Source of the DNA: Chryseobacterium sp. YIM B08800
Lineage (GTDB): Bacteria > Bacteroidota > Bacteroidia > Flavobacteriales > Weeksellaceae
Direction: 5' to 3'
NCBI RefSeq assembly: GCF_026163565.1
Contig: NZ_JAPDKN010000019.1
Location: 1 to 64,000 of the forward strand
DNA: 64,000 nucleotides
Numbering within the stretch: position 1 is the stretch's first letter; each line of letters starts with the position of its first letter. Positions 18,046 to 26,386 of the stretch are shown piece by piece. A model generated the notes under the pieces. The model saw nothing but the letters and a program-made list of their open reading frames with translations. It was not told the origin of the DNA and did not search any database. A program made the position numbers and the translations under genes.

Positions 18046-18076
18046 AATATGATGATAATTTAATATTTAATAGCAG

Positions 18077-18084
18077 CAAATTTA
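18077..18084 (-). promoter_or_regulatory. -7 element (TAAATTTG) of the ferredoxin reductase gene
   Basis: A TAnnTTTG match on the minus strand, 31 bp before the ATG. Confidence 0.55.
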
Positions 18085-18199
18085 CTAATTTTAATGCGAA
18101 GCATATTTAATTATACTCAAATAAAAAACTGAGATTTATCAAAAAGACGCAAAAAGCTGATAATGAAAAATTTGGCAGTGTTTTTGCAAAATTTATATT

Positions 18200-18970
18200 A
18201 TGAAGAAGATACTCCACATTATTACCATATTTACTTTCTTTTTAGGCTATTCTCAATTGACCAATGTAGCCGATGGCGAATCGATCTCTTTAAGAATACA
18301 TTATGGGTTTCTAAATGCCGGAATCGCAAATCTCACTACCAAAAAAGTTAATTACAAAGGCACTCCTCATTTATATGTAAAAGGAACCGGGCAAACAACA
18401 GGTGCTGTGAAAGCTTTTTTTAAAGTGGAAGATTTATACGAAAGCTATATTAATATCGATACAGAATTACCAAGCTTTTATGTAAGAAATGTAAAAGAAG
18501 GTAGTTACAGACAACATTTGCAAACCGTTTTTAATCACGATAATCAGACATTGATTTTAACAGATAAGAAAACTCCGGCAAATGGTTCAAAAACAATAAA
18601 ATCGGTAAAAGGTGTGCAAGACATGCTTTCATGCTTTTATTATCTGAGAAGTAAAACGCCTGCAGAATTGAAAGTAGGAACGATTATTAATATGAATGTA
18701 TGGATTGATGACGAAATGTTTCCTTTCCAGCTTAAAGTGATTGGAACCGAGAATTTAAAGACAAAGTTCGGTACTATTAATGCTTTAAAAATCATTCCTT
18801 CGGTAAAAAGCGGCAGAGTTTTTAAAGAAAAAGAAGGTGTTACGATGTGGGTAAGCAACGACTATAATCACATTCCTTTGTTACTGAAAGCAGAATTGGC
18901 GGTTGGCTCTTTAAAAGCAAGTATTGATGATTACAAGAATGTAAAATTTCCGTTAAAGTTTACAAAATAA
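18200..18970 (+). CDS. DUF3108 domain-containing secreted protein
   Basis: A 256-residue protein with a signal peptide (about residues 1-19, ends GYSQ). The body matches the DUF3108 pattern: GESISLRIHYGFLNAGIANL near the start, YLRSKTPAELKVGTI in the middle and VTMWVSNDYNHIPLLLKAELAVGSLKASI at the end. This is a beta-rich fold related to lipoprotein-carrier-like barrels, probably periplasmic. No enzymatic residues are obvious. It converges on the minus-strand RNA unit that ends immediately downstream. Confidence 0.85.
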   Translation: MKKILHIITIFTFFLGYSQLTNVADGESISLRIHYGFLNAGIANLTTKKVNYKGTPHLYVKGTGQTTGAVKAFFKVEDLYESYINIDTELPSFYVRNVKEGSYRQHLQTVFNHDNQTLILTDKKTPANGSKTIKSVKGVQDMLSCFYYLRSKTPAELKVGTIINMNVWIDDEMFPFQLKVIGTENLKTKFGTINALKIIPSVKSGRVFKEKEGVTMWVSNDYNHIPLLLKAELAVGSLKASIDDYKNVKFPLKFTK

Positions 18971-18972
18971 AA

Positions 18973-19001
18973 AAGCCTCTGAAAAAGAATTCCGGAGGCT
19001 T
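18973..19001 (-). terminator. terminator of RNA unit A
   Basis: Stem AAGCCTC/GAGGCTT plus additional pairs. The T tract lies on the minus strand. Confidence 0.75.
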
Positions 19002-19167
19002 ACCAACCTAAATTAACATACTTGTGGGATTATTTCCCAAGTATTACTATGAAAAAACTTTCCCTGTTCATATTATACAAAACTCAACTTTGTAAATAAT
19101 ACTTAGGGTTCATCATTTGTGCCTTAAAAAATCAATTTGTGTTTATACTACTTTTTAGTATCTTTTT

Positions 19168-19187
19168 GCAGAGCTTTTCAGCTCCGC
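19168..19187 (-). other. GAAA-tetraloop hairpin in RNA unit A
   Basis: On the minus strand GCGGAGCT-GAAA-AGCTCTGC gives 8 base pairs (one G-U). Homologous hairpins at 20098-20117 and 20010-20029 keep pairing despite base changes. Confidence 0.55.
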
Positions 19188-19405
19188 AATCAGACACTTT
19201 TTCTTTTTTCATCATCTATGTTTTCAAAATCAGATTCAAAATTCATTCTTATTTTAATATTAAAAAAATCCTGAACTTAATTTTAGATTAATGACTCAAA
19301 AAAATGATCTGTAAAGAAACTCTTTTTGTTCATCTTTCATAGTGTAAAAATAGTAAGATATAGAGCTATCTTCCCAATATTAATTGTAGATGTATCTCGT
19401 TAGGC

Positions 19406-19425
19406 TTGTAGATGTTTATCTACGA
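19406..19425. promoter_or_regulatory. degenerate palindrome upstream of RNA unit A
   Basis: TTGTAGAT and ATCTACGA around a 4-bp centre, one mismatch. It is a weaker copy of the perfect palindrome upstream of unit B. Confidence 0.4.
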
Positions 19426-19429
19426 AAAC

Positions 19430-19820
19430 ATTTGCTATATAGTAGAATAATTAATTCTCAAAAGAAGAAAAAAATCAAAGATCTTTAAAGATTTTTGTGG
19501 TTAAATAAGAAGTTTAAGAGCGTGTTTAAATTTTTATTAAATATTTTTCTATTGCCTTTATCTTAATTTTGACTACGTCGAAATAGCATTCATCGACTGA
19601 AAGGAGATAATCTTCAATTTCTAAATTAAAATAAACTTTGTTTATTCTTATTTTAACATTGAGGTATTTAGTCAATTAAGCAGGAAATGATTAAGAACTC
19701 AACACGTTGATTTTGTATTAAGTTTTTTAAGACGATGATCTTAATTTTTTAATGTTAAAAATAAATATCAAATTTAAACAGTCTCTAAACGAATTTAAAA
19801 TATTCAATTAAAGCTAAATA
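19430..19820. other. gene-free spacer between RNA units
   Basis: About 390 bp of A/T-rich DNA with no supported ORF. It holds only a short palindrome (AAAGATCTTT near 19477) and short repeats. No promoter matching the full consensus was seen. Confidence 0.5.
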
Positions 19821-19821
19821 A

Positions 19822-19850
19822 AAAAAACCTCCGGAAAAATCCGAAGGTTT
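19822..19850 (-). terminator. terminator of RNA unit B
   Basis: A 10-bp stem on the minus strand (AAACCTTCGG/CCGGAGGTTT with one wobble) followed by eight or more T. Confidence 0.8.
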
Positions 19851-20009
19851 ACCAACCTAAATTAACATGCTTTTGAAATCATTTTCTAGGGATTAATATG
19901 GAAAAAAATTCCCCAGTGCACATTACTTTTTTTTCAATTCCGTAACTAGTTACGTTTTTTTCATTTGTGTTTTATAAATATCTTAAGTGATCTTTTTAAG
20001 GCATCTTTT

Positions 20010-20029
20010 ACAGAGCTTTTCAGCTCTGC
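20010..20029 (-). other. second GAAA-tetraloop hairpin in RNA unit B
   Basis: GCAGAGCT-GAAA-AGCTCTGT on the minus strand, 8 pairs. An internal duplicate of the hairpin at 20098-20117. Confidence 0.5.
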
Positions 20030-20097
20030 AATGATGACACTTAGGTTAATCAATTGTGTTTATAAAAATAATTTTATTTTATTTTTAGTATCTTTTT

Positions 20098-20117
20098 ACA
20101 GAGCCTTTCAGCTCTGC
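20098..20117 (-). other. first GAAA-tetraloop hairpin in RNA unit B
   Basis: GCAGAGCT-GAAA-GGCTCTGT on the minus strand, 8 pairs including G-U wobbles that replace pairs in unit A. Confidence 0.55.
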
Positions 20118-20315
20118 AATCAGACACTTATTCTTTTCTCATCATCTATGTTTTCAAATCAAGTTCAAAATTTTAAAAAGCCTGAACTTACATTTAGATT
20201 AACAACTCAAAAAAGATCCCTGTAAAGAACTTCTTTTTTCGTTCATCTTTCATGATGTAAAAATAGAAAGATATAGAGCTATCTTCCCAATATTTATTGT
20301 CGATGTTTTTCGATG

Positions 20316-20341
20316 TTTTTGTAGATAAATATCTACAAAAA
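20316..20341. promoter_or_regulatory. perfect 12-bp-arm palindrome, candidate operator
   Basis: Arms TTTTTGTAGATA and TATCTACAAAAA around a 2-bp centre. It sits about 75 bp upstream of the predicted start of RNA unit B and 28 bp after the response-regulator stop codon. The two-fold symmetry suits a dimeric LuxR-type regulator. Confidence 0.5.
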
Positions 20342-20368
20342 TTATTTTGAATTGAAATAAGGAAAAAA

Positions 20369-21013
20369 CTAATGTTGATTTTTGATTAAATCTGCTAAGT
20401 CAACAATGTTTTCGATGTGTAGTTTATCAAAAATCCTTTTTTTAATTGTACTAATGGTATTCTGCTTTACGTTGAGATTGTTTGCAATTTCGAGATTACC
20501 ATAGCCTTTTGCGTACATCTCGGCAATCTCTAATTCTCTCTCTGTAAGCCTTTGCAAAGGATTAATAATATTTCGATTCTGTAAAGAATCGATGAGCAAA
20601 CCTTGAGTAATTGAAGAAATATATTTTCCCGTTTGATGAATTTTGAGAATTGCCTCTTTTATATCATTTTCTTCACTCAATTTACTTAAGAAACCGTTTG
20701 CTCCGGCATTGATATACTTAATAGACTGTGTACTCTCGTCAACTCCGGAAAAAACAAGAATCTTAATTTCTGGTTTGAGGTTTTTAATTTGTGAAATAAT
20801 GTTCGCACTGTTTCCGTCTGGAAAAAGAGCGTCTATTATTACAATTTCTATTTGCTGCGTCTCGACAGTTTCTAAAACTTTCTGAAGAGTAGATGCGTGA
20901 AAAACTTCACCATCAAAACCAATCTCTTCTATAAGAAATTCTATCCCTTGTCTTATGAGACTGTGATCATCGGCAAGTAAAAAATTAATGGTTTTAGTAT
21001 CTAGATTATTCAT
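20369..21013 (-). CDS. LuxR/NarL-family response regulator
   Basis: A 214-residue two-component regulator. The receiver domain (about residues 8-125) has the acidic pocket ADDHS, the phospho-acceptor Asp in VIIDALFPDG, and Lys in NGFLSKLSEEND. The LuxR-type HTH (about residues 148-210) shows LTERELEIAEMYAKGYGNLEIANNLNVKQNTISTIKKRIFDKL. It overlaps the kinase gene by 4 bp (ATGA), so the two are translationally coupled partners. The gene-free RNA units lie directly downstream on the same strand and are its nearest candidate targets. Confidence 0.93.
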   Translation of the reverse strand: MNNLDTKTINFLLADDHSLIRQGIEFLIEEIGFDGEVFHASTLQKVLETVETQQIEIVIIDALFPDGNSANIISQIKNLKPEIKILVFSGVDESTQSIKYINAGANGFLSKLSEENDIKEAILKIHQTGKYISSITQGLLIDSLQNRNIINPLQRLTERELEIAEMYAKGYGNLEIANNLNVKQNTISTIKKRIFDKLHIENIVDLADLIKNQH

Positions 21014-22755
21014 TTATTGACATTCAAATTAATTGTGAAACGTACTGTTGTTCCTACATTTTGCTCACTGTCTACCGAGATATTCCCAGAATACAGCTCT
21101 ACAATTTCTTTACATAAGCTCAAACCTAAACCGGCACCCAAATTTTCTACATCTTCGGAAAGAACACCTTGATAATAAGGCTCAAATATTTTTTCGAGAT
21201 CAGATTTTGAAATTCCAACTCCGGTATCTTTTATTGTCGTGGTTAAAGAAACTGTATTTTCATCAACAGATTCGGCTTTAGTTGTAACACTTATTTCTCC
21301 GTTTTCTGTAAATTTATTGGCATTGGCAAGTATATTCATAAAAACCTGATTAATCTTGGTATTATCAGAATACACCTCAATTTCCGGATTAATATTTTTT
21401 TCTACAACAAATTTATTATTTCTTGTTTCAATATATGGTTCTATTGAATTTAAAATAGACGTAATTTCATTTTTAAGATTAAAAACCACCGGAACCAAAT
21501 GATTTTCTACATGTTGATTTTTTGTATATTCTAAAATCTGATTAGCCTGCATCAATAAAGTATTATTAGTAAAACTAATCGACTTTAAATATTCTTTAAT
21601 ACTGTCATCGTTTGTTTTTTTACTGATTTTCCTGATAAAAATACCAATAATCTTTAATGGAGAACGCAATTCGTGACTCAGCATTCCCAAAATTCTATTT
21701 TTAAAACTCAGGTTTTCTTTAATCTGCTTATTCGCAGCATTCAATCGATTTTCATATATAAATGCAATTCTGGTAAAATACATAATCAGTATAGACACGA
21801 TAAACATGAGTACCATCGCTCCAAAAATCAGATACATTCTAATTTTATCATTTTCCGAATTTCGTTTGGCATATTCTTTTTCAAGATCTGCTTTAGAATC
21901 TTTAATGGCAAAATCATAAATATTCATCACGCCATTACTATAAATCAGAAGTTTATTAAATATGGTATAAAACTTTGCATTATCACTCTGTTTTCCAACT
22001 ACTTTTACCTGTATTTTTTTTATTTCTCCGGTGTAATAGTTTTGAACAAGATTCATAACACTGTCTACATCTGCTTTTATAGAAGCTGCTTCCGGAGTTT
22101 TCCCTTGTTTTACGGTAATGATTGTGCTTTCTTTACGCACATTTTCTTTCCCGGAGATGGCATCGCCCAAACGTCCGAAAAGACCTTTTTTCTTAACAGT
22201 ATCAGTTACGGTCTTTGTTTCTACATCAAAATTATATTTATCTAAGTTATAATTACTTACATATTTTTTAAGCGAAGGCATAGAAACCGGCTCTCTAAAA
22301 TTGGATTTGGTGGAATATTGATATGTGGAATCAACCAACAGTTTCAGTTTTTTGCTTCCTAAAGAATCTGTTTTTTGAACAGTTAGTATATTTTTAAGTC
22401 TTGGATATTTAGATTCATAGCTGTTAATGTTATCTAAATTTGCACCTAATTTATCTAAAGAAGCAAAATAAGAATCCAAATACTTTTTGTCAGCCTTTAC
22501 AAGATATTGCTGAAGTGAGTTTTGAGCGTTTAAAAGTTCTTTTCTGGAGTTATCTGTTAATTTTTCAAGAGAATTAACTTCTTTTAATTGATTTTCAATA
22601 AATGCTAAATTCTTTCTACTGATAAATTCGTTATAAAAAAAGCCTGCAATGATAAGCTGTATCAATAAAATACAAAAGATAAGAGAGTAATGAACGATTT
22701 TTCTATATCTAAAATTTAACGATTTCGGTTGGTTATCTTTTGACTTCATATACAT
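21010..22755 (-). CDS. membrane sensor histidine kinase
   Basis: About 580 residues. An N-terminal transmembrane helix (HYSLIFCILLIQLIIAGFFY) is followed by a largely helical periplasmic sensor region of about 270 residues without a recognised domain. A second transmembrane helix (IFGAMVLMFIVSILIMYF) leads to a HisKA domain with the phospho-acceptor in LSHELRSPLK and a HATPase domain (NILANANKF, DTGVGIS, GAGLGLSL). The -7 box at 22811-22818 and a non-ATG longer start favour the ATG at 22755 or 22749. Signal unknown. It partners the overlapping response regulator. Confidence 0.9.
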   Translation of the reverse strand: MYMKSKDNQPKSLNFRYRKIVHYSLIFCILLIQLIIAGFFYNEFISRKNLAFIENQLKEVNSLEKLTDNSRKELLNAQNSLQQYLVKADKKYLDSYFASLDKLGANLDNINSYESKYPRLKNILTVQKTDSLGSKKLKLLVDSTYQYSTKSNFREPVSMPSLKKYVSNYNLDKYNFDVETKTVTDTVKKKGLFGRLGDAISGKENVRKESTIITVKQGKTPEAASIKADVDSVMNLVQNYYTGEIKKIQVKVVGKQSDNAKFYTIFNKLLIYSNGVMNIYDFAIKDSKADLEKEYAKRNSENDKIRMYLIFGAMVLMFIVSILIMYFTRIAFIYENRLNAANKQIKENLSFKNRILGMLSHELRSPLKIIGIFIRKISKKTNDDSIKEYLKSISFTNNTLLMQANQILEYTKNQHVENHLVPVVFNLKNEITSILNSIEPYIETRNNKFVVEKNINPEIEVYSDNTKINQVFMNILANANKFTENGEISVTTKAESVDENTVSLTTTIKDTGVGISKSDLEKIFEPYYQGVLSEDVENLGAGLGLSLCKEIVELYSGNISVDSEQNVGTTVRFTINLNVNK

Positions 22756-22810
22756 GTATTTAAAGCTTTTTTTACAATCAGTATCAGATTTAACTCTCAA
22801 CTACAGACTG

Positions 22811-22818
22811 CAAAAATA
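22811..22818 (-). promoter_or_regulatory. -7 element (TATTTTTG) of the kinase-regulator operon
   Basis: A TAnnTTTG match on the minus strand. It lies too close to the TTG start at 22800 for that start to be favoured. Confidence 0.55.
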
Positions 22819-22964
22819 TTCTATAATATTATCATTTGTTTAGAACGATATATTTTGTGAATTGGAAACTCTTATTATAACACTTATATTTTTCTCTAAA
22901 TTCTTTAAAAGAACGTATTTTTTCCTAAAAAAAGATTCGTCTTTAAGTGATTTATAAAGTTAAT

Positions 22965-22992
22965 AAAAAATCCCGTGAAATTTCACAGGATT
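22965..22992 (-). terminator. terminator after pheS
   Basis: Stem AATCCTGTGAAA/TTTCACGGGATT (minus strand) followed by six T. Confidence 0.8.
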
Positions 22993-23015
22993 AAAAATTA
23001 TTTATGTTAAATTAA

Positions 23016-24026
23016 TTACAATGTTTTAAACTGTTCTAAAGTTCTTATATCATTCTCAAAAAACATTCTAATATCGCTCATTTGGTAAAGAAGCATTGTA
23101 ATTCTTTCAATACCCATCCCGAAAGCATATCCTGAATATTTTTCTGAATCAATATTTACATTTTTCAAAACCGCAGGATCTACCATTCCACAACCCATAA
23201 TTTCCAGCCAGCCTGTTCCTTTGGTAATTCTATAATCGGTTTCAGAATTTAATCCCCAATATACATCAATCTCAGCACTTGGCTCTGTGAATGGGAAAAA
23301 TGAAGGTCTCATTCTGATTTTAGATTTTCCAAAAAGCTCAGTCGTAAAAAACTGAATCGTTTGTTTTAAATCGGCAAAACTTACATTTTCATCAATATAC
23401 AAACCTTCAATCTGATGGAAAATACAATGTGAACGTGAAGAAATTGCCTCATTTCTGAAAACTCTTCCCGGAGACAAAATTCTGATAGGCGGCTCATTTT
23501 CTTCCATATAACGGATCTGAACCGAAGAAGTATGCGTTCTCAATAAAATATCAGGATTCTGCTCGATGAAGAAAGTATCTTGCATATCTCTTGCAGGGTG
23601 ATATTCCGGAAGATTAAGCGCAGTAAAATTGTGCCAGTCATCTTCAATTTCCGGTCCGTCTGCAACAGCAAAACCAATAGATTTGAAAATCTCAATAATT
23701 CTGTTTTTCACTAAATTAATGGGATGTCTGGATCCTAAATCTAAAGGAAAAGCAGGTTTTGTAAGATCTTCTTTTTCTAAAATAATAGAAGAAGCAGAAG
23801 CATTTTTCAAATCTTCCAGCTTTACATTAACCGCTTGCTTCAGAGTATTGATTTTCTGTCCGAATTCTTTCTTCTGGTCGTTTGGAACTTCTTTTAATGT
23901 TTCATAAAAATCATTCAGAACTCCTTTTTTCCCATTATACTTGATTCGGAAGTTTTCTATTTCCTCTTTACTTGTCGTATTGAAGCCATTGACCTCAACA
24001 AGCAATTCTTCTATCTTTTCAATCAT
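23016..24026 (-). CDS. pheS: phenylalanine--tRNA ligase alpha subunit
   Basis: A 336-residue class II aminoacyl-tRNA synthetase subunit. An N-terminal coiled coil for tRNA binding (about residues 1-90) precedes the catalytic domain. That domain has motif 1 ([19 protein letters not shown]), motif 2 ([23 protein letters not shown]) and motif 3 ([16 protein letters not shown]). Length is normal. The beta subunit gene is not adjacent. A -7 box (TATTTTTG) lies at 24056-24063. No leader-peptide attenuator was seen here, unlike tyrS. Confidence 0.97.
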   Translation of the reverse strand: MIEKIEELLVEVNGFNTTSKEEIENFRIKYNGKKGVLNDFYETLKEVPNDQKKEFGQKINTLKQAVNVKLEDLKNASASSIILEKEDLTKPAFPLDLGSRHPINLVKNRIIEIFKSIGFAVADGPEIEDDWHNFTALNLPEYHPARDMQDTFFIEQNPDILLRTHTSSVQIRYMEENEPPIRILSPGRVFRNEAISSRSHCIFHQIEGLYIDENVSFADLKQTIQFFTTELFGKSKIRMRPSFFPFTEPSAEIDVYWGLNSETDYRITKGTGWLEIMGCGMVDPAVLKNVNIDSEKYSGYAFGMGIERITMLLYQMSDIRMFFENDIRTLEQFKTL

Positions 24027-24055
24027 TGTTTTACCCTTTCAAAAAAATGTATTTG

Positions 24056-24063
24056 CAAAAATA
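24056..24063 (-). promoter_or_regulatory. -7 element (TATTTTTG) of pheS
   Basis: A TAnnTTTG match 29 bp before the pheS ATG on the minus strand. Confidence 0.55.
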
Positions 24064-24157
24064 CGATTTTCAGTTTAAAAAACCTTTTCAATTTATCATA
24101 AAAAAATCTGTCTCGCGAGAAACAGATCATATAATTGTTATTTAAAGCTGATTTGAT

Positions 24158-24418
24158 TTAATCTAAAACAGTAGCAACGATGCTTATTAAAATTGTAAAA
24201 ATATTAATTCCAAAAACCAGATAATACTCTTTCTTTTTCCTCATAATATTGATTAAACTGAAGAAAAATGCAAAAACCACAAACAACATCGCCGGAATGG
24301 TAAATAGTTCTCCAAAAATCTGAATGATTTGATTGCTGTAAGAAATATAATAGAGAATCTGAAGACTCAATAAAAACATCAGACAAGCAATACTAATTAT
24401 TAAAATGGTCTTACTCAT
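24158..24418 (-). CDS. small membrane protein of unknown function
   Basis: An 86-residue protein made almost entirely of three predicted transmembrane helices (about residues 3-25, 34-57 and 66-84), with a short basic loop MRKKKE between helices 2 and 3. I do not recognise a family. It begins 16 bp after the YceI-like lipoprotein gene on the same strand and is probably its operon partner. Confidence 0.6.
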   Translation of the reverse strand: MSKTILIISIACLMFLLSLQILYYISYSNQIIQIFGELFTIPAMLFVVFAFFFSLINIMRKKKEYYLVFGINIFTILISIVATVLD

Positions 24419-24434
24419 CTTTGTTTTGTTTAAA

Positions 24435-25085
24435 TTATTTCTTTTCTAAAGCTTTCACTCTAATCTGAAGCGTCACTTCATTTTTAATCACTCCATTTGC
24501 AGCAGGAGATTGGAATTTCACACCAAATTCTTCTCTCATAATATCTTTAGGTTCTGTTGCAATACTTACTTCTGTTCCATTTACAGCAACATTTGCTTTA
24601 AACTGAGTCGGTTTGGTAATTCCTTTTATCGTTAAATTCCCATCTAAAATCGTATTATAATCACCTTCTGCAGAAGGACTTACTTTGGTAATTTCATAAG
24701 ATGCAGTCGGAAATTTTTCAACTTCAAAAAAATCAGCACTTTTCAGATGACCGTTTAGTTTTTCAAGCTCATCTTTTTTGTTTTTTAAATCTTCTGAAGT
24801 TAACGAAGCCATATCTGCAACAAATTTTCCGCTTTCAAGTTTCCCATCTTTTATCGTTACATCGCCACTTTCAAATTTGATTGTTCCGAAATGACTTGTG
24901 TTTTCAGATTTAAAAACCTTATACCCTTTCCATTCTACATTACTGTTTAAAGTATCCAAAACAAATCGGCTTCCGTCTTTCGTTGTCGTTACTTCATTAG
25001 CATCGCTCGTTACCGGTTTTTCTTTAGAACAAGAAACCACAGTGAACAAAGCTGGAATTGCGAGAGAAAATAATATTCTTTTCAT
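24435..25085 (-). CDS. YceI family lipoprotein
   Basis: A 216-residue protein with a lipoprotein signal (lipobox VVSC, Cys at residue 19) and a YceI lipocalin-like barrel. Landmarks are FVLDTLNSNVEWKGYKV at the start, HFGTIKFESGDV, the alternating LKSADFFEVEKFPTASYEIT and the closing MREEFGVKFQSPAANGVIKNEVTL. YceI barrels bind isoprenoid-type or other amphiphilic ligands, and the ligand here is unknown. Probably anchored in the outer or inner membrane facing the periplasm. Confidence 0.9.
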   Translation of the reverse strand: MKRILFSLAIPALFTVVSCSKEKPVTSDANEVTTTKDGSRFVLDTLNSNVEWKGYKVFKSENTSHFGTIKFESGDVTIKDGKLESGKFVADMASLTSEDLKNKKDELEKLNGHLKSADFFEVEKFPTASYEITKVSPSAEGDYNTILDGNLTIKGITKPTQFKANVAVNGTEVSIATEPKDIMREEFGVKFQSPAANGVIKNEVTLQIRVKALEKK

Positions 25086-25146
25086 TTTGATATAATTTAT
25101 GCATGGCTAAATTACTAAAAATATGCCAGTCTTCCCCAAAAACCCT

Positions 25147-25154
25147 TATTTTTG
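25147..25154 (+). promoter_or_regulatory. -7 element (TATTTTTG) that sets the ABC ATPase start
   Basis: A perfect TAnnTTTG lying inside a longer in-frame ORF and ending 4 nt before the ATG at 25159. The shorter start and a leaderless mRNA follow. Confidence 0.65.
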
Positions 25155-25158
25155 CAGT

Positions 25159-26094
25159 ATGCTATTAGAGATAAACAACTTATATTTTTCTCATTCTCAG
25201 GAAAAACCGCTTTTTCAAAACTTTAATCTGAAACTGGATGAAGGTAAAATTATTGCATTGGCAGGCGAAAGCGGTTGCGGAAAATCTACGTTACTAAGCC
25301 TTATTTACGGATTACACGACTGGAATCAGGGTGAAATTGTATTTGAAGGCAGAAAACTGATGGGCCCGAAAGGAAATCTGGTTCCTGGTGAAGCTGAAAT
25401 GAAATTTGTTGCGCAAAACTTTGATTTGATGCCTTATGCAACCGTTGCAGATAACGTTGGTAAATTTATTTCTAATATCAATTTAGCTAAGAAAAAAGAA
25501 AAAGTTTTAGAGCTTTTAGATGTGGTTGGTCTGGTTGAATTTGCAGATGTTTTACCAAAAAATTTAAGTGGCGGACAACAGCAAAGAGTTGCCATTGCAA
25601 GAGCGCTTTCTGTACTTCCAAAATTACTTTTACTTGATGAACCGTTCAGCAATCTTGATTTTGCAAGAAAAATTGAGCTTCGTGAAAAATTGTTCAGATA
25701 TGTAAAGGAAAATAATATTTCTTTGGTCATTTCTACTCACGAATTGCAGGATATTATTGCATGGACAGACCAAATTATCGTTTTACAAAACGGAAGACTG
25801 ATTCAAAATAATAGCGCAGAAGAAACCTATAAAGACCCTTACAATCCTTATGTTGCAAAACTTTTTGGAGAAGTAAATATCTTCAGTGAAGATGAAATTT
25901 CAGAATTACAGATTTCCAGATTTTTTTATTATCCGCATCAGATCAGAATTTCTGAAAATGGTATTGAAGCAGAGGTCTTAGAAAGCAGATTTGCAGGAAA
26001 TCATTACTGGAATAAAATCAGAGTCAAAAACAGAGAAATGGTGATGTTTAGTAATCATCAGCTTGGAAACTCTATTAAAATTACTTTCGATTAG
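25159..26094 (+). CDS. ABC transporter ATP-binding protein (PotA/FbpC-like)
   Basis: A 311-residue ATPase with Walker A GESGCGKST, Q-loop VAQNFDLMPY, signature LSGGQQQRVAIARAL, Walker B LLLLDEPFSNLD and H-loop STHELQD. The C-terminal region of about 70 residues after EVNIFSEDEI resembles the regulatory TOBE-like extension of spermidine, iron and sulfate importer ATPases. No permease or binding protein is adjacent, so the substrate is open. The start was chosen from the promoter position, and the 12 upstream codons overlap the -7 box. Confidence 0.88.
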   Translation: MLLEINNLYFSHSQEKPLFQNFNLKLDEGKIIALAGESGCGKSTLLSLIYGLHDWNQGEIVFEGRKLMGPKGNLVPGEAEMKFVAQNFDLMPYATVADNVGKFISNINLAKKKEKVLELLDVVGLVEFADVLPKNLSGGQQQRVAIARALSVLPKLLLLDEPFSNLDFARKIELREKLFRYVKENNISLVISTHELQDIIAWTDQIIVLQNGRLIQNNSAEETYKDPYNPYVAKLFGEVNIFSEDEISELQISRFFYYPHQIRISENGIEAEVLESRFAGNHYWNKIRVKNREMVMFSNHQLGNSIKITFD

Positions 26095-26195
26095 TATCCT
26101 CTTTAAAACTTATTATTAAGATAATATTAAGCTACTTATTGTTAGTATGTGGATAATTTTCAATGAATTAGGCTATTTCTTACAAAATATTTCTA

Positions 26196-26320
26196 TAAAT
26201 TTGTAAGACAACAACTTAAGGAAATTTTTGGTTAATTCTCTTTCTGCCTTCCAGACCTAAATTAGCATTATTGCAATCACGTCTTTGAAAGATTACTCTG
26301 TCCAATTCTTTCCTTTTTTT
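26196..26320 (+). ncRNA. candidate small RNA in a gene-free gap
   Basis: A 290-bp gap holds a perfect -7 box (TAAATTTG, 26196-26203) with no downstream plus-strand gene before 26933. About 85-110 nt later an imperfect hairpin (GAAAGATT ... AATTCTTTC) is followed by CTTTTTTT at about 26317. A short transcript is possible. There is no sequence homology support. Confidence 0.25.
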
Positions 26321-26386
26321 TATTGATTTTTGGCAATTAGTTTTAAAATATCATCCTAATTACCAAAAACCAACATTGCTTATCTA

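Larger units (their letters stand above)
18971..19341 (-). ncRNA. putative structured RNA unit A (about 370 nt)
   Basis: No convincing gene. The minus strand starts with a promoter-like TATTTTTA box (19345-19352). It then has a block nearly identical to unit B, an 8-bp hairpin with a GAAA tetraloop (19168-19187) and the shared element GTTAATTTAGGTTGGTAA. A strong terminator follows (stem AAGCCTC/GAGGCTT at 18973-19001). Short ORFs at the 5' end (MKDEQK...) are not conserved in frame with unit B, so RNA function is preferred. Resemblance to Flavo-1-type RNAs is a guess that needs a covariance-model search. Confidence 0.5.
19821..20254 (-). ncRNA. putative structured RNA unit B (about 430 nt)
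   Basis: A paralogue of unit A on the same strand. The 5' block around 20225-20305 is nearly identical to 19320-19390. It contains two GAAA-tetraloop hairpins (20098-20117 and 20010-20029) where unit A has one. It ends with GTTAATTTAGGTTGGTAA and a terminator at 19822-19850. The terminator stem has a C-A mismatch if read on the plus strand but a G-U wobble on the minus strand, which supports this orientation. Confidence 0.5.

Noticed and set aside
19296-19340. Short minus-strand ORFs starting MKDE at the 5' end of both RNA units
   Set aside because: Only the first few codons agree. Indels shift the frame afterwards, so conservation looks like nucleotide rather than peptide conservation. Not listed as a gene.
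19965-20225. 86-codon plus-strand ORF within RNA unit B
   Set aside because: It runs through the duplicated hairpins and is not conserved in unit A. It has no promoter on that strand, and the terminator orientation points to the minus strand.
21673-22245. 190-codon plus-strand ORF opposite the histidine kinase
   Set aside because: Antisense shadow of a clearly conserved kinase gene. Low-complexity aromatic-rich translation with no motif or promoter.
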